64,000 nt of DNA from Sphaerosporella brunnea (GCA_008704415.1 VXIS01000018.1:62001-126000); one strand, 5' to 3'. Positions 32,900 through 44,650 are shown, counted from the stretch's first letter. Notes: a model not told the origin generated them from the sequence alone. Numbers and translations are program-made.

Positions 32900-32908
32900 C
32901 GCGAATGG

Positions 32909-33737
32909 CCATCACCACCATCTGTTTCTCAGCTCCTGACACCACAATGGGGTCGGGGTTACTGGTCCCTTGCTCTCTGTCTGGTGGAATAGTAGCCTGG
33001 TGGGTATGGGTAGTGGGAGCCGTTCAGAGGTGTGGAGATGTAGGTAGAAGCCTTCCACCAAAAAATCAGTCTCTCCAACTAGAGGTCTTGCGGGTAGTAC
33101 CCACTTCCGACGCCTCGGTGCGCAGGAAGCGATATTCAGCCTCGATCTGAACACTTGCAGTTCATCGGTTCTTCTGAGATCTCGAGTCCAAGGTCGCGAG
33201 TTTTGAGCGCCGACTTTAACCTTGCCGAACTTCGGGGGATGGGGAAACACTGAGGGTTCAACACAGACGCAAGCGAGTGATGAGTTATGTAGAGGGCATG
33301 AAAAAGCACTTTTTAATCGTCAGCACAGGCTCCGGTCGCTGAATATACTTGGTTTTGTTATTGTGCAGTGGAATCGTTCGACTGAAAAGTGCGCTTTGTC
33401 CCGAGGAATTCCATCATGGACGATCACCCGATGCTGTGTTTAAGTAATTGAACCGCTGTATGAAGTTCCTTTGGTTCGTATCGAGTGAGTGAGGGGGGTA
33501 GGCAATTGGCAAAAGGTATTCCCAAGAAAACTGAAAAATACACCAACAGAAGCTGATCGAGTGAGAAGACGAACGCGAGTGCTTCCGTGTGAAACCCCCT
33601 CGCCGTAAAAGCCCGCCCTCCTACCGCCCGCCGCCTCCTCCACCGTAACCAACCACCTGTACTCGTCTGAACCCCCAGCGCAACTCACGCCGCACCCGCC
33701 CAATCTTCACGTACAATTTGCGACGGCTTCCGACAAG
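32909..33737. other. Intergenic, promoter side of the UBZ4 gene
   Basis: No gene is supported. A pyrimidine-rich stretch precedes the start codon at 33738. Confidence 0.4.
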
Positions 33738-36700
33738 ATGATCGCAATTAGGAAGGCTATGCCCTCCGGCAAGCGCACTACCACGAACACGATCCCTCCA
33801 ATTTCTCACCTTAATCCTGAAACTATCACCGACCTCGAAACCAACCAGGAAGAGTCTGTTTTCAACCACACCGGCTCGATCATTGCTGGCGACCTCGTCA
33901 TCCCAGTGCAGTACAGGTCCATCAAGGTTTCACAACTACTCAGCGACAAGAAAACCAGCGGTCCGGTCGGTCCCTCCAGGGCGCTAAAACTTCCACCCAG
34001 CAGGATGCAGGCGCTCATGAAGAAGCATGGTTGCACGAACCACCACGAACTGGATGTGCTAATTGAGCTCGACGCCACATTCTCCACTGAGGGACTCCTC
34101 ATCTTGCGTGCTGTCTACCATGGCTCATTGCATGGCGCCGTTGAATCCTTCGATTCTCTTCGCGAGGAGCTCACGGCCTGTCTCGAACAGTATCCCGGCG
34201 AGTTCACGGTGCCCGGAGCCTCCATTTATGAGACCTTGGATCGTCTGGGGCGTAAGGATGGATCGGACATCGTCGCGTGTGAAACATTGGCTTTCGCAGC
34301 CGTTTTCTTGAGCGTTCATCCAGGTAAGTGGCTTAGGAGACTCCTTCCCATCAACTGTTTGTACCTTTGCTGATGTTCCCTATCTAGCGCTTTTTCCCGT
34401 TCTGATTTCAACCGGGGAGGTGCCGTCCGGATACTCGCCCTACTTGATCCGAATTCTCCGCAAGTACAACAAGTCGGTAGAGCTTTATGACGAGTATCTT
34501 GAGTGCATCAAGACCCAGGGCGTTGCCGCCATTCAGCTTAGCAAGGTACCTATCAAGAAAGCTCAACCTCAACCTCAAGGCTTCTCGCTGTACAGCGATG
34601 GTGATGAACCGGCCTTTATCCCCAAGCCGATGCGAAAGCCTGACAGTAAGTCTTCCTCCGGCATGAATGTATGTTATGCTTGATTCAGAAACTGACAAGA
34701 GAAAAACAACCAGACGAGAAGAGTGTCGAAGCCTCAACTAGTGCGATGGAAAAAAAGGTGGACGAATCGTCTAAAGCCGGCACGACTGGTGACTACCTCC
34801 TCGTGGCAAGCGCAATTACAGGAGCCGCCCTTATTGAGGACATGTTGCGCTCCCGCGATCAGTCTGTTTCTGGCAACACGAAGAGCTCCAAGCCCAAGAG
34901 CCTGCCTTCCTCATCTGGTACTGGCCCGGTAACCAAGCCCAAGCCTATCGAGGCTATCCCCGAGAAGACCCCGGAGGAAATCGCGAAGGAAACGGAGGCG
35001 GAGGAAGCCCGGTTGGCTACGGCTGCCTACCAGCGAGCGCTGAAAAAGCAGAGACAAAAAGATAAAAAGGCTGTGCTGAAAGAGGCTAAGGCGAAGGAGC
35101 GACTCCTCAAGGAAGAGGAGAAGGCCAAGAAGCTCGCAGAGAGGATGGCCAAAAAAGAGGCTGCCGCTGCTGCGAAAGAGGCTGCCCGGTTAGAAGCCCT
35201 GAAGAAAACTCAAGAGGCTTCTGCCATCAAGAGTGCTAAAGAGGATTTGCCTTCCAAAGATAAACAAGTGCGAAAGACCGTAAGTGCCACACTAACTACT
35301 GGACATTCTAGACTCTGCTAACTATACTACAGACTGTTCCGAGGAAGATTGAACCCGCTGTTCCACTCAACATTAAGGGCAAGGCCAAGTCCAAGATGAC
35401 TCCTGCAGCCGAAACCAGCAAGAAGGTGGAAAAGTCTCCCTCGACTTCTAACCTCTCGTCCTTCGTGCCGAAGGGTATTGTGATCTGTCCTGTGTGCCAC
35501 GGACGCTGCAAGGTCTTTGACCTTGAGAAGCATCTCGATTACTGTCTGGAGCAACAGGAGAAGGCCAGACAGAAGGCGGCTAGAGAAGCCCAGGAGGCCC
35601 AGAAGAAGGGTGTTCTAAAAGCGAAGCAGCTTAAGGACCAGGAAGCTATCGAGAAGAGGCATGCGGAACAGATGGCGGAAGAGCTCGACAGAGCCCGTGA
35701 ATGGGAACGAAATGCCACCTTCGTTCCTAACCGGTGTCGCAGCACTGGCGATGTCACATCGTCTAAGATAGTCTCCAAGAGGTCTGGCAGACGGCATGGA
35801 TCATTTGCAAGTGTTTTGCCTCTCACCACCGGAAAAGTTCTTACCGCTCCTTCAAGCGCCACATCGAGCAGGACGGTGTCACCAGCAAGACATTCGCCCA
35901 CGCCTACTGATGAAGATTTCCCTCCTCTGCCTCCTCCGAACTCCAGTACTACTTCTGGAACTTCTAGCAGGCGGACTTCGAACGCTTCTAGGAGAAAGGA
36001 TTCAGACGCATCCAGCAAGTCGTCTATTTCCAACACGGTTGATGAATCTTCGACTGCAAAGCCATCTACTGCTTTGGAGGACGATAAGCCTAGCCCCGTC
36101 ACGGTTGATGAGCATTCTACCGCAAAGCCATCCACTGCTTTGAAGGAGGATAAGCCTGATTCAGTCACGGTTGATGAGCATTCTACCGCAAAGCCATCTA
36201 CTGCTTTGAAGGAGGATAAGCCTGATTCAGTCACGGTTGATGAATCTTCGACTGCAAAGCCATCTACTGCTTTGAAGGAGGATAAGCCTAGCCCCGTCAC
36301 GGTTGATGAGCATTCCACCGCAAAGCCATCTACTGCTTTGAAGGAGGATAAGCCTGATTCAGTCACGGTTGGTGAATCTTCGACTGCAAAGCCATCTATT
36401 GCTTTGGAGGAGGATAAGCCTGATTCAGCCACGGTTGACGAATCTTCGACCGCAAAGCCTTCAACCGCTTTGGAGGATGATGAGTCTGGTATCGATGAGG
36501 CTTCTATCGCAAAGTCGTTCTCACAGGCTGAACAGGAGACTGTTGTTCCGAGTCACGGTATTCAGCAGCGTGCAGTTGGCCGTGGGCGGGGGCTGGGGCC
36601 TCAGCGCACACCAAGACTGAAGCACATGCATGAACCTTATATTCAGAACGATTCAGCACAGCTAGAGAAGCGGACACCACCGACGTGGGAAGAGGGTCAG

Positions 36701-37959
36701 ACTGTGGACCCCGAAGCCGAACCCGTTTGGCCTGCGGATTCATCCGAGAAGACGATCACTCCGACAACTGAAAAGGTTTGTTCAGTGTTCAGTCCTGATG
36801 TTCCATCCAAGGTTATCGATGTCACCGTTCATACAAACGATTCATCGCAAGAACCAATCATCGTTTCGTCAGATTGGGTATCAGAGAAGACCTTGACCGA
36901 GGAAGAATCTACTCCCCCACCTTCTGCAGAGACCAACTTGCCAAAGGCAACTGATGTTGAACCTGAAGTCCTTCCTTTCGATGCCCCACCCCAGGCATCG
37001 ACTATTGTGAGAGCCAGCAGCGCTGCCGCAAACTATCGTGCAGAATGGGAACCGGATGCCTCCGATGTTCAGAAGGCACGGGACAAGGCGAAAAAGGAAG
37101 CCGAAGAAGCCGAGAAGAAGGCTAAAGAACCTCCTGCTGAAGAAGAGGAATGGGTTCCACCCCCTTTGTATTTGTTCGGAGGCTCGATTGAAAAGTTGCA
37201 TTTCCCGCCGGGGTATCTCGAACAGTATGCTAGGAAGCCTTACCCCCGCAAGAACGACGACCTCGAGTTCTACATGCCCGACCACCCGTTCCGCGGCGGC
37301 CCCAATCCGTGCTGTGGGAGGCACGATCCCAAAGCCGGCTTCCCGAAAGCTCCGCAGTACGCGCCGGTTCCTGTGTTCCAAGATCCTAGGCCATATAGCT
37401 CTGCTAGCCAATACTCTGGCAACCCGGTTGGGCACTTAGAGTTGAGACAGGTATGTCAAGGTGGTTCAAATATCCAGCGAAACGATACTTACAAGATCAG
37501 CAGGCGCCACCTATACAGCTGCGGAACGTACCTCAGAACCAGTTGCAGCCAGGAAACGGTCTTCCTCCTCAGCCGTATCCTGTGAGGCAAATGGATAACC
37601 CTTACGTCCCTGGTCCTCAGCCGTATCCTGTGAGGCAAATGGATAACTCTTACGTCCCTGGTCCTCAGCCGTATACTGTGAGGCAAATGGATAACTCTTA
37701 CGTCCCTGGTCCTCAGCCGTATACTGTGAGGCAAATGGCTAACCCTAATGTCCACGGTCCTCAGCCATATCCTGTATGGCAAATGGCTAATCCAAACATC
37801 CCCGGCCCTCAGCCATATCCTGTATGGCAAATGGCTAACCCGAACATCCCCGATCATGAGCACCATTTTGACGGCTTCGTCCATCAGGGTGGAGGCCAGT
37901 ACCCTCGCGGTGGTCGCGGTAGGATGGCCAGAGGCACGCTCTGGAACCCGAATACTTAG
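33738..37959 (+). CDS. Large repeat-rich protein with a Rad18-type UBZ4 zinc finger
   Basis: I splice five exons: 33738-34323, 34388-34645, 34714-35279, 35333-37450 and 37501-37959 (1328 aa), all GT/AG. Residues 1-280 look folded but unfamiliar. A Lys/Glu/Ala-rich coiled coil follows (about 385-465, e.g. KAKERLLKEEEKAKKLAERM). At 522-541 there is CPVCHGRCKVFDLEKHLDYC, a C-x2-C-x11-H-x3-C finger with HLD.C, the ubiquitin-binding UBZ4 pattern of Rad18-like proteins. Next come a second coiled coil, a Ser/Thr-rich region, seven 22-aa repeats (VDEHSTAKPSTALKEDKPDS type), another Glu/Lys coil, a Tyr/Pro-rich part with DHPFRGGPNPCCGRHDPKAG, and six 16-aa repeats PQPYPVRQMDNPYVPG, ending in an RG-rich tail. 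Likely nuclear or cytosolic scaffold that binds ubiquitin; function unknown. The last acceptor could be 3 bp later (37503). Confidence 0.85.
36038..36499 (+). repeat. Coding tandem repeat: seven 66-bp units
   Basis: Each unit encodes 22 residues of the form VDE(H/S)STAKPSTAL plus (K/E)(E/D)DKP(D/S)(S/P)VT. Some units are identical at nucleotide level, so unequal exchange is recent. Unit number is expected to vary between strains. Confidence 0.92.
37567..37854 (+). repeat. Coding tandem repeat: six 48-bp units
   Basis: Each unit encodes PQPY(P/T)V(R/W)QM then (D/A)NP(Y/N)(V/I)(P/H)G. Proline/tyrosine/glutamine-rich, likely disordered and possibly phase-separating. It starts shortly after the last intron. 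Confidence 0.92.
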
Positions 37960-38400
37960 GTATGTTTCCTTAAAACCAGAGATATCTCTAGGAGACTAAT
38001 ATAAGTGTGGTAGACATCGGCACCGAAATTCACCGATAAGGGTAACTACATCTCGTGGGAAAGGCTTTGAAATTCAAGTGTACTCGGGTCAAGCGGTTTT
38101 TGAAGCGATTGGCGTACTGCACTTGCTCTTCAAATGGGCTTTCTTTCAGCGTTTCATGATTTGAATGATTTTTTACATCTTGTTTTTTTTTTTTTTGTGT
38201 GTACACGTTTGGGGGTTGGTGTGCGTGTTTTGGTGTTTTGTACGTCTGGCATGATGTGTTCGCGCAATGCTTGCTTGATGCCTGCATGAGAAGAAGAGGA
38301 AGAAGAGGAAGCAGAGAAAAGCTCGCCGTATCCGCTACATGAAGACTAAGTAAGAATCGGCACTCTTTACAAGCGGCGGCGTCTCCGTGCGCCTGCGCGT
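37960..38400. other. Intergenic between two convergent genes
   Basis: Contains 3' ends of the UBZ4 gene (+) and the membrane protein gene (-). There is a T run near 38184-38196 and a GAAGAGGAA tract near 38288-38312. Confidence 0.4.
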
Positions 38401-40092
38401 CTACTGGTACACTTGGTACCTGATAAAGCCCATCATAAGCTTCCAGATCACACTACCAATATTTACCCCGTTCTCCCAGAAAATTATCCCCCCAAGGACC
38501 CACCCGGCCACAGCTCCATGCGACAGCACAACCATAATCCCCCACCACCAAGGGCCAAAATCTCTTCTCCCAAATGCCCACAGCCTCCATCCCAGATGCT
38601 GCCACTGCTTGTGCACTATCAGCGTCACCATACTCGGATACAGGCCGCACATGACCACCAGCCCCGCCCACGCCTGGATCAAGTACACCGTCAGCAGAGT
38701 CCGCACAGGCCTCTGTACCAGGTCGCTAAACAGCATGAACACCCACGAATGCGGCAGCAGAAGCAACACTGCTGCGTTCCCGGTTGCTAGGAATAGGGAT
38801 GCGACGCTGAAGGCCGCGGTGATCACGTCGTCGGTCATCTCGGCCCCGTCCAGGTCTAGGATGCGCCCGACAACGTTGTTCCAGAGAAATTCTAGGGCCC
38901 ACCCCACCGTTGGCTCGCTTGGCACCAGGAGGTAGAAAATCCAGTAGAGGCTCAGCTGCGGATCTTGGATAAGGCGCCTAATTGGGCGGTGAAGGTAGAG
39001 GGAGTAGTCTACCAGCAGGAAGGCGACGGCGGAGATGATGCACTCAGTGCGGTACGGGAGCTGCCGGTGCTGGAGTAGTGCGTAGGCGTAGACTAGCTGT
39101 AGGTACCGGCCCACAAGGAACAAGAGCCAGAGCCAGTCGATTTTGGTGGCTGGCGGCGTCGTTAACGTGAGCCAGATGTTGTAGCTCCACCACAGCCATG
39201 TATTTTCTAGGTACTGTCTTGGAAGAGATGTGAAATGACGCCATGTGCTGAGGGGTGGGGACCCGAAGGCTTTTACAGGCCTGGAGCCAGGCACGCGGCC
39301 CCCGGCGGCCGACGGGATCTCAGTATCCGTAAGCCACTCCGTTATCATCTCCAGTTTTTCAGTTATAGCTGTAGGGAGAAACGTTGCGGACACATTTTCC
39401 GGTATCCCCACCCTGGTTACAGTGAGAGACAACACAAACAACAGCGCCAGCGTGGCCATCAACGCCGGCAATCTCTTGACTCTGAACCGTTCCATTAACG
39501 CCACGAAGCCGTAGATCAGGAGTGTAAACGGCAAGAACTGGATGGCCGGGCGCCAAGCAGTGGTTGCCCAGGCCCAAATAATCCGCGCCAGCCCCCGGCC
39601 GCGGAGGTAGTCGACCACCAAACAGAACACTATCGCGGATCCCAACGTTGCCAGCATCCAGTTCCCAACCTTCCGTGGAGACCCATCAGTAACGGAGCTT
39701 CCAAAGTGGACAATGCAATAGATCGCGAGTGCAGGGATTAAAATTTTTTGTATCGGCCCGCCGAAAAGAAAAAGGTGAATGAACGCGGTAAATACTGGGT
39801 ACGAGGGGTAACCATAGAGCCCTGGTGGCAAAAAGAAGTTTATGAATATACCGCCGACGTAGTCGATGGTCAAGAGTACTGCCCAGGCTATAGCTATGAG
39901 GACTGTGTCGCGCATCGTTGATTGTGGTTTGTAGGTGAAGGATGAAGGAGCGGGAGGGAAGGGGGTGGAATATGCGTCGACAAAGGAATCGGCAGTTCCT
40001 TTGTTGGAATGTGCACTTTGATGTTCAAATTGGTCAGTGAGTGAGAGTTCATGCTGGGATAGCGAGTGAGAGGCTATGACATTGCAGAACAT
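38401..40092 (-). CDS. Polytopic membrane protein, unknown function
   Basis: Single-exon frame of 563 aa, or 504 aa from an internal ATG before RDTVLIAIAWAVLLTIDYVG. About nine to eleven hydrophobic segments are visible, e.g. VLIAIAWAVLLTIDYVGGIF, LPALMATLALLFVLSLTVTR, WLWLLFLVGRYLQLVYAYAL, CIISAVAFLLVDYSLYL, AGLVVMCGLYPSMVTLIV and GIMVVLSHGAVAGWVLGGII. There are several LW/WW pairs and a charged loop with EKLEMITEWLTDTEIPS. No transporter signature is recognised. The polar N-terminal 59 residues may be untranslated, so the true start is uncertain. It converges with the UBZ4 gene. Confidence 0.78.
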   Translation of the reverse strand: MFCNVIASHSLSQHELSLTDQFEHQSAHSNKGTADSFVDAYSTPFPPAPSSFTYKPQSTMRDTVLIAIAWAVLLTIDYVGGIFINFFLPPGLYGYPSYPVFTAFIHLFLFGGPIQKILIPALAIYCIVHFGSSVTDGSPRKVGNWMLATLGSAIVFCLVVDYLRGRGLARIIWAWATTAWRPAIQFLPFTLLIYGFVALMERFRVKRLPALMATLALLFVLSLTVTRVGIPENVSATFLPTAITEKLEMITEWLTDTEIPSAAGGRVPGSRPVKAFGSPPLSTWRHFTSLPRQYLENTWLWWSYNIWLTLTTPPATKIDWLWLLFLVGRYLQLVYAYALLQHRQLPYRTECIISAVAFLLVDYSLYLHRPIRRLIQDPQLSLYWIFYLLVPSEPTVGWALEFLWNNVVGRILDLDGAEMTDDVITAAFSVASLFLATGNAAVLLLLPHSWVFMLFSDLVQRPVRTLLTVYLIQAWAGLVVMCGLYPSMVTLIVHKQWQHLGWRLWAFGRRDFGPWWWGIMVVLSHGAVAGWVLGGIIFWENGVNIGSVIWKLMMGFIRYQVYQ

Positions 40093-41449
40093 TGTGGTTT
40101 GTGCTAGCGTCTCAATAATTTCTATGTAAAGTACGGTGCGCTTTCAAGGTAGACCTTCGCTTAAGGTAACCCTGTTTTGTTATGCGGGCAATTTTCACTG
40201 AATATCACTCGTACATCGCTTGCTGGCTGTCCGAGTTCGCAGGGGTCCACCGGGTAACCCCTTAAGCGAAGGTCTCGGTTAGCGAGGCCATCTAACTGAA
40301 ACGGATTATGCTAAGCGAGGGTTCTTCGGCTTACATCATTATGGGGCCATCTCTCCGGTTTAAAGATGTATGCCGCAATCCAGCAGCCGAGATTCAAAGT
40401 GCATTGTAAGTTGGAGGGCGCCCTTGAGGGAATAAAACAAGCTCTCGGCTGTGTACCCCGGGTGACAGACCTGAAGAAGGCAATCTTGGTGTTGCCAATT
40501 CGGAGTACTGGGCGGACAGCGGCTCCGTCTTGATGTGACTGATCGCTATAATGACGACGAAGTCGCAAACCCCACGCTCTCGTCACCAGCCTGAGACTCA
40601 ATGTTTTACAGATGGACAATCCACAAAGGGCCTCTGCCGCGCTCGCTCTTCTTTCTCATTTTTGAGCCCTACAATATGCATCATTCTCCCTCCACTTCTC
40701 CCTACTCACTTTCCACCTGCTAGTCCGTCGAACTTTTGCTGCTCTGGGGAGTCAGGAGGCTCACATACGCCAATGGGACGCCGTCAAGGTACTGGTTGGT
40801 TATGGGGTCCACGGAATAACTCTATCTTTGGAAGACGATCGGATCTCCGAACTTCCACAACGGCTTAGCAGCCTATGTTGTACCCCGCTCGTGGGCTGGG
40901 CGCATGACAGGACCTGCGGGTCTCCACATTTTCCTTCTCGCACTTTGTTTCTCTCTCCCAAAGCGTCTGGGTTTTTGCCGACAGCTTCATCATGAGAATC
41001 TTAAAACGTGCTGGGATATCCTCATCTCTTAGTTCCCTCTACCGCTGTGTCAGCTCCCATAACTTAGTGTTGGTTGAATTGGTCTGAAGACCTTTACCCA
41101 TGCTATCAGCCAGCCGGTTCGTGGAACTTTGTTAAAAGCGGTGAAGTTGGTAGCAGTCACGGGTGGGAACTCTCAGCATCGGCGCCTTTAAGCTTCACTG
41201 GTAATCACTTCATAGAAAGCCGGTGGCACAAGGCCGGCTATTCAAAGAGTCAGCAGCCCCATGACTGGCTACCGCAGAATACTAGGTCTTTGTATGGCAG
41301 ACCACCTTAGCCCCTTTTTGCAATAACTAGTACGTACGACAAGTGTGAGGGATCATCAAAAGCGCCTATTTATGAAGAATCATAAAAAGATACTAAAACT
41401 ATGCCTTTCAAAGGCCACTTCCCTCACACCACAAGATACCCTCCATTAA
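40093..41449. other. Intergenic with a small inverted-repeat element
   Basis: Apart from the inverted repeat at 40151-40274, no gene or known repeat is seen. It contains the promoter side of the membrane protein and the 3' flank of the polygalacturonase. Confidence 0.4.
40151..40274. repeat. Short inverted-repeat element, MITE-like
   Basis: Arms AGACCTTCGCTTAAGG-TAAC (left) and GTTACCCCTTAAGCGAAGGTCT-type inverse (right) enclose about 80 bp. The outer word GACCTTCGCT also opens the terminal repeats of the Tc1-like element at 57712-58300 (GGACCTTCGCTGG...GTTACCCGG), so the two may be related families. Confidence 0.6.
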
Positions 41450-42708
41450 CTAACAGCTAGCGCCGTAAGGCACGCCCGTGCACTTGGTCGACTTCTTTCC
41501 ACCAGTAACCGAGACGCCTGACCAGGTGAAGTTCGAGCAAGAAGCGCAGAGGATGTAAGTATTCGTACCGCTGGACGCAACAGTGCCATTAACATTGCAG
41601 AGGTTGACGTCCGAGATGGGGACACCAGAGGTGGGGGTGCCGGTGGGCGAGCCGTTCTGGTAGTCCTGCTCGATCACAACGCCGTAATTTCTGATGTTGT
41701 TCATCGTGATGTTGGTGTAGTTGATGTCGGAGACGCTACCCGTAGCGCCGTAGACGGTCTTAATGCGGATTCCTGGGGGGGTGTTAGCAAGGATAGCAGG
41801 GGAGGAAGGAGGGAAGGAACTTGCCATTGTCCGAGTTTACGACGGTGGTACCCGAGACGGTGACGCCCTGGACCACGTTGTCAGAGCGGCCGCCGACAGA
41901 GCCGATAGAGACGCCGTGGCCACCCTGTAAGACCGTCAGAAAGGATGCTTTACTGATACACAAGCCCGTGGAATGCCTACCGAGCAATAACCGTTAGTGA
42001 AAGAGATGTTTTTACCACTGTTGATAGCCAAGCAGTCGTCCTGGTTGTAAACCGTGGCCTTGTTGATGATGATATTGGTGGAGGAGCCAACATCGAAGGC
42101 ATCAGTGTTGTGTCCGCCATTGGTGACGTCTCCATCGCTGTTGTCGATGGTGACCGAGTCAATTGTGAGAGTATCCGAGCGGTTGATGCTGAAGCACTGC
42201 ACGGGCGTGTTCTTGATGTTGAGGCCGGTGATACAGGAGTTGATCATCTTGTGGGCGAAGAAAAACTTGGGCTATGGAGGTCGTTAGCTTAATCTGCTCT
42301 TGCCCTTGGAGATCGTGTTGTGCTTACCTTGGTCTTGCCGCCATTGCCGCCCAGTCCATCCCACCACATGTCTCCGCATCCGTTGAGAAGGTTTCCAGGG
42401 GCACCAGTAACAGAGATCTGGGTTCCGCTAACGGAAATAAGCGGACCAGACCACTCCTTATATCCGAAAGTCACCTGGCCAGTGAAGATGACCTGGGTTC
42501 CGGTCGCCAAGTTGGTAAGGTCCAGAGTCTTTCCAGCGGGGACCGCCATATCACCGATTGTGATAGTCGTGCATTTGGACTTGGCCGAGGAAAGGGCGCT
42601 GAAGCTAGTGACAGTGCAAATAGGATGTCTCTTCTCGAGGTCGGTAGGAGCAGCCAGTGCAACAGCGAACTCGAGGACGATAGCGAGGGCAGCAGCAGTG
42701 AAACGCAT
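41450..42708 (-). CDS. GH28 endopolygalacturonase
   Basis: Secreted pectinase that cleaves homogalacturonan. Four exons: 42708-42328, 42271-41981, 41924-41825 and 41772-41450 (364 aa). A signal peptide (about 1-19) is followed by a short pro-segment ending in the dibasic LEKR at about 26. All four GH28 signatures are present: [30 protein letters not shown] and the RIK motif (IRIKTVYG). The C-terminus has the conserved cysteines ([27 protein letters not shown]). Introns 1 and 2 are GT/AG. Intron 3 (41773-41824) uses a GC donor (G|GCAAGT), giving SDNGIRIKT when removed. A TATAAA lies about 155 bp upstream. Intact. Confidence 0.96.
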
Positions 42709-42863
42709 GACGATTACTGATTGAAAGCTGATTTATCAAAAGAATGTTTTTGACCGGCAAAAAGAGAGTGAAGTCGAAGTTGGAAACGAATGAAGAGGAT
42801 GTCGACTGTAAAAGAAGCTGAGCGAGCTGGAGCAAAGAATACAGAAGGCGGAAAGCTTGTTGC

Positions 42864-42869
42864 TTTATA
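42864..42869 (-). promoter_or_regulatory. TATA box of the polygalacturonase gene
   Basis: On the minus strand TATAAA lies about 155 bp upstream of the start codon in the context GGGTATAAAGC. Confidence 0.45.
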
Positions 42870-43068
42870 CCCTTCTTTAGGGATTCCTGAACACCACCTG
42901 CCCTCTATGCTGCACTGAAAACGTTCTGGTTAGCCGAACCAAGCACCATTGAAGCCATATACTTGTGGCAACTGACATAACCGTATCAATCCGTCAACGG
43001 ATATGCAAAGTGCTGGGAACGCTTAGGGCTGTTCAAGGGTTTTTGGTAGGGCCAAAGATTTCGAACCT

Positions 43069-43099
<31 letters not shown>

Positions 43100-44340
43100 C
43101 CAGCTAGAGATGGCTAGCGTGGGCGGATACATACCATCGGGAGGCGGGAGGCGGGGGCTGTATACCGGTGTGAAACGAGGGATTAGCGATCCCCTCGTTG
43201 TGCGGCCACCACGACAGAAAACCACAAGGTGTCACAGAGCTTGAATTGTCGGGTGCCCCTGTTTGAAGGCGGCCGCAAGGTTTTCTCAATAGCTTGGCTC
43301 ACAGATGGATGCCTTGCAGCCTTCCAAGGAGCTCCGGAAAATGACCCAGATCGCATGTAACAACTTTGAGTGGACATCAAGACTGTTCCCCTCAGAGCTT
43401 TAGATGCTGCGGTAGCTGAGGAATTTTGGGTGACCGGTTCTTTGTGTTGGTAGATAGATCTCATTGAGGTAAGAGCATCCCCCCAGGGTACATCCTCCTA
43501 CGCCAGTAAAAAGACGTACACCTTAGCACTTTGCTCAACTTTTCAACCGGCCGAATGGCCAAAATAATCATCCGACCGTGATGATCTCTTTCGGTGAGAG
43601 TGGATTATGCGACGTGGTTTTGTTCCAGAATGATTCTCAACCTCGAAAATACCGGTCTTTCAAACTTTCATTTTGGCGTCGATCCCACACATTGATACGT
43701 TGAGGCGACCCTGCCCTTAGCTGACTGCAACTCATTTAAGCAAGTGCCGTGCGTTTCCATATAGATGGTATTCTATCTATTTCCTGCATTTCAGGGTCCC
43801 TATACTCGGGTAGGAAGCGAGAATTGGAAAAAATGAAGCGGCGTTTCTCGTGCATAGCGCTGTTCCAAATCCAGTGCCGATTGGAACTTCCACGTTGCGG
43901 GAGAAGACGGCCCGAGCTTCGGAGCCTCGATTCGCGAAGAGCGGAAAACCAGAGTTACTCACTCCGTGAAGTTATACACCGTTTTACCTATATCACTGCC
44001 GGTTCTTCACATTCGAGAATCCCAGCCGGACCATCGGCCAGCGGATTCGACTCCGCGCTTTGTTTGATACCTAGCCGCTACAAATACTTAGCTAGCGTCT
44101 GCTTATGTGCGCTTATGTATATGTAACGGGCTCCGCATAGGGATAGTACTATTATGCCCGTACCTGGTGAATCATACCCCGCGTTAACCAGCGAAGAAAG
44201 TGGTACAGGCATAGAAAGTCAAATTACGACCCTTTAATTTCCAGGTGTGCGGTCTGATGTACTGGGGCGTCACTTTGCAGCGAAGTGGGCAGGACGTTAT
44301 GTGGCCCGGTATGGGGAAAAATGGTGGGTGGGTTGGCTTG
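42870..44340. other. Intergenic, no gene recognised
   Basis: A long T run at about 43071-43099 is present. Short frames here (for example 43749-44126) carry no recognisable features. Confidence 0.4.
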
Positions 44341-44597
44341 TACTCGGGTACAGCGTTAAGTCGGGTGCTCCCTGAACAAACAGCAACTGGCAACGCCACT
44401 ACGATTGTTGCTAGAACTTTGTGAAGCTGGGGGTGGCATTGTAGGCCTCCCTAGAGCCTTTTTGAGTGTTTTGAAGAAAAAATACCGACTTCTTCGTGAA
44501 CGACAAAGGTCTTGGCATTGTTTGGTTGTATGGAGGAAAGAAGTCGGGTGCTCTTTGCATGTGTGTAACGGACCCGAATTACCCTTGTACCCTAGTA
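44341..44597. mobile_element. TA-flanked MITE, copy 2
   Basis: Same element and orientation as 3231-3488, identical except for one missing C (ACGGACCCG instead of ACGGCACCCG). Flanked by TA at both ends. It lies in an otherwise unrelated context (TTGGCTTG before, CGCTTTGT after), confirming independent insertion. Confidence 0.9.
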
Positions 44598-44650
44598 CGC
44601 TTTGTATTGTGTACTGATCATGGTTTGCTATTTTTTTTCATACCTGCGAC

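Noticed and set aside
35539..36432. 297-codon minus-strand frame opposite the UBZ4 gene
   Set aside because: Antisense shadow created by the tandem repeats; no independent features.
43749..44126. 125-codon plus-strand frame next to the MITE
   Set aside because: No conserved-looking segments and no intron or start context to support it.
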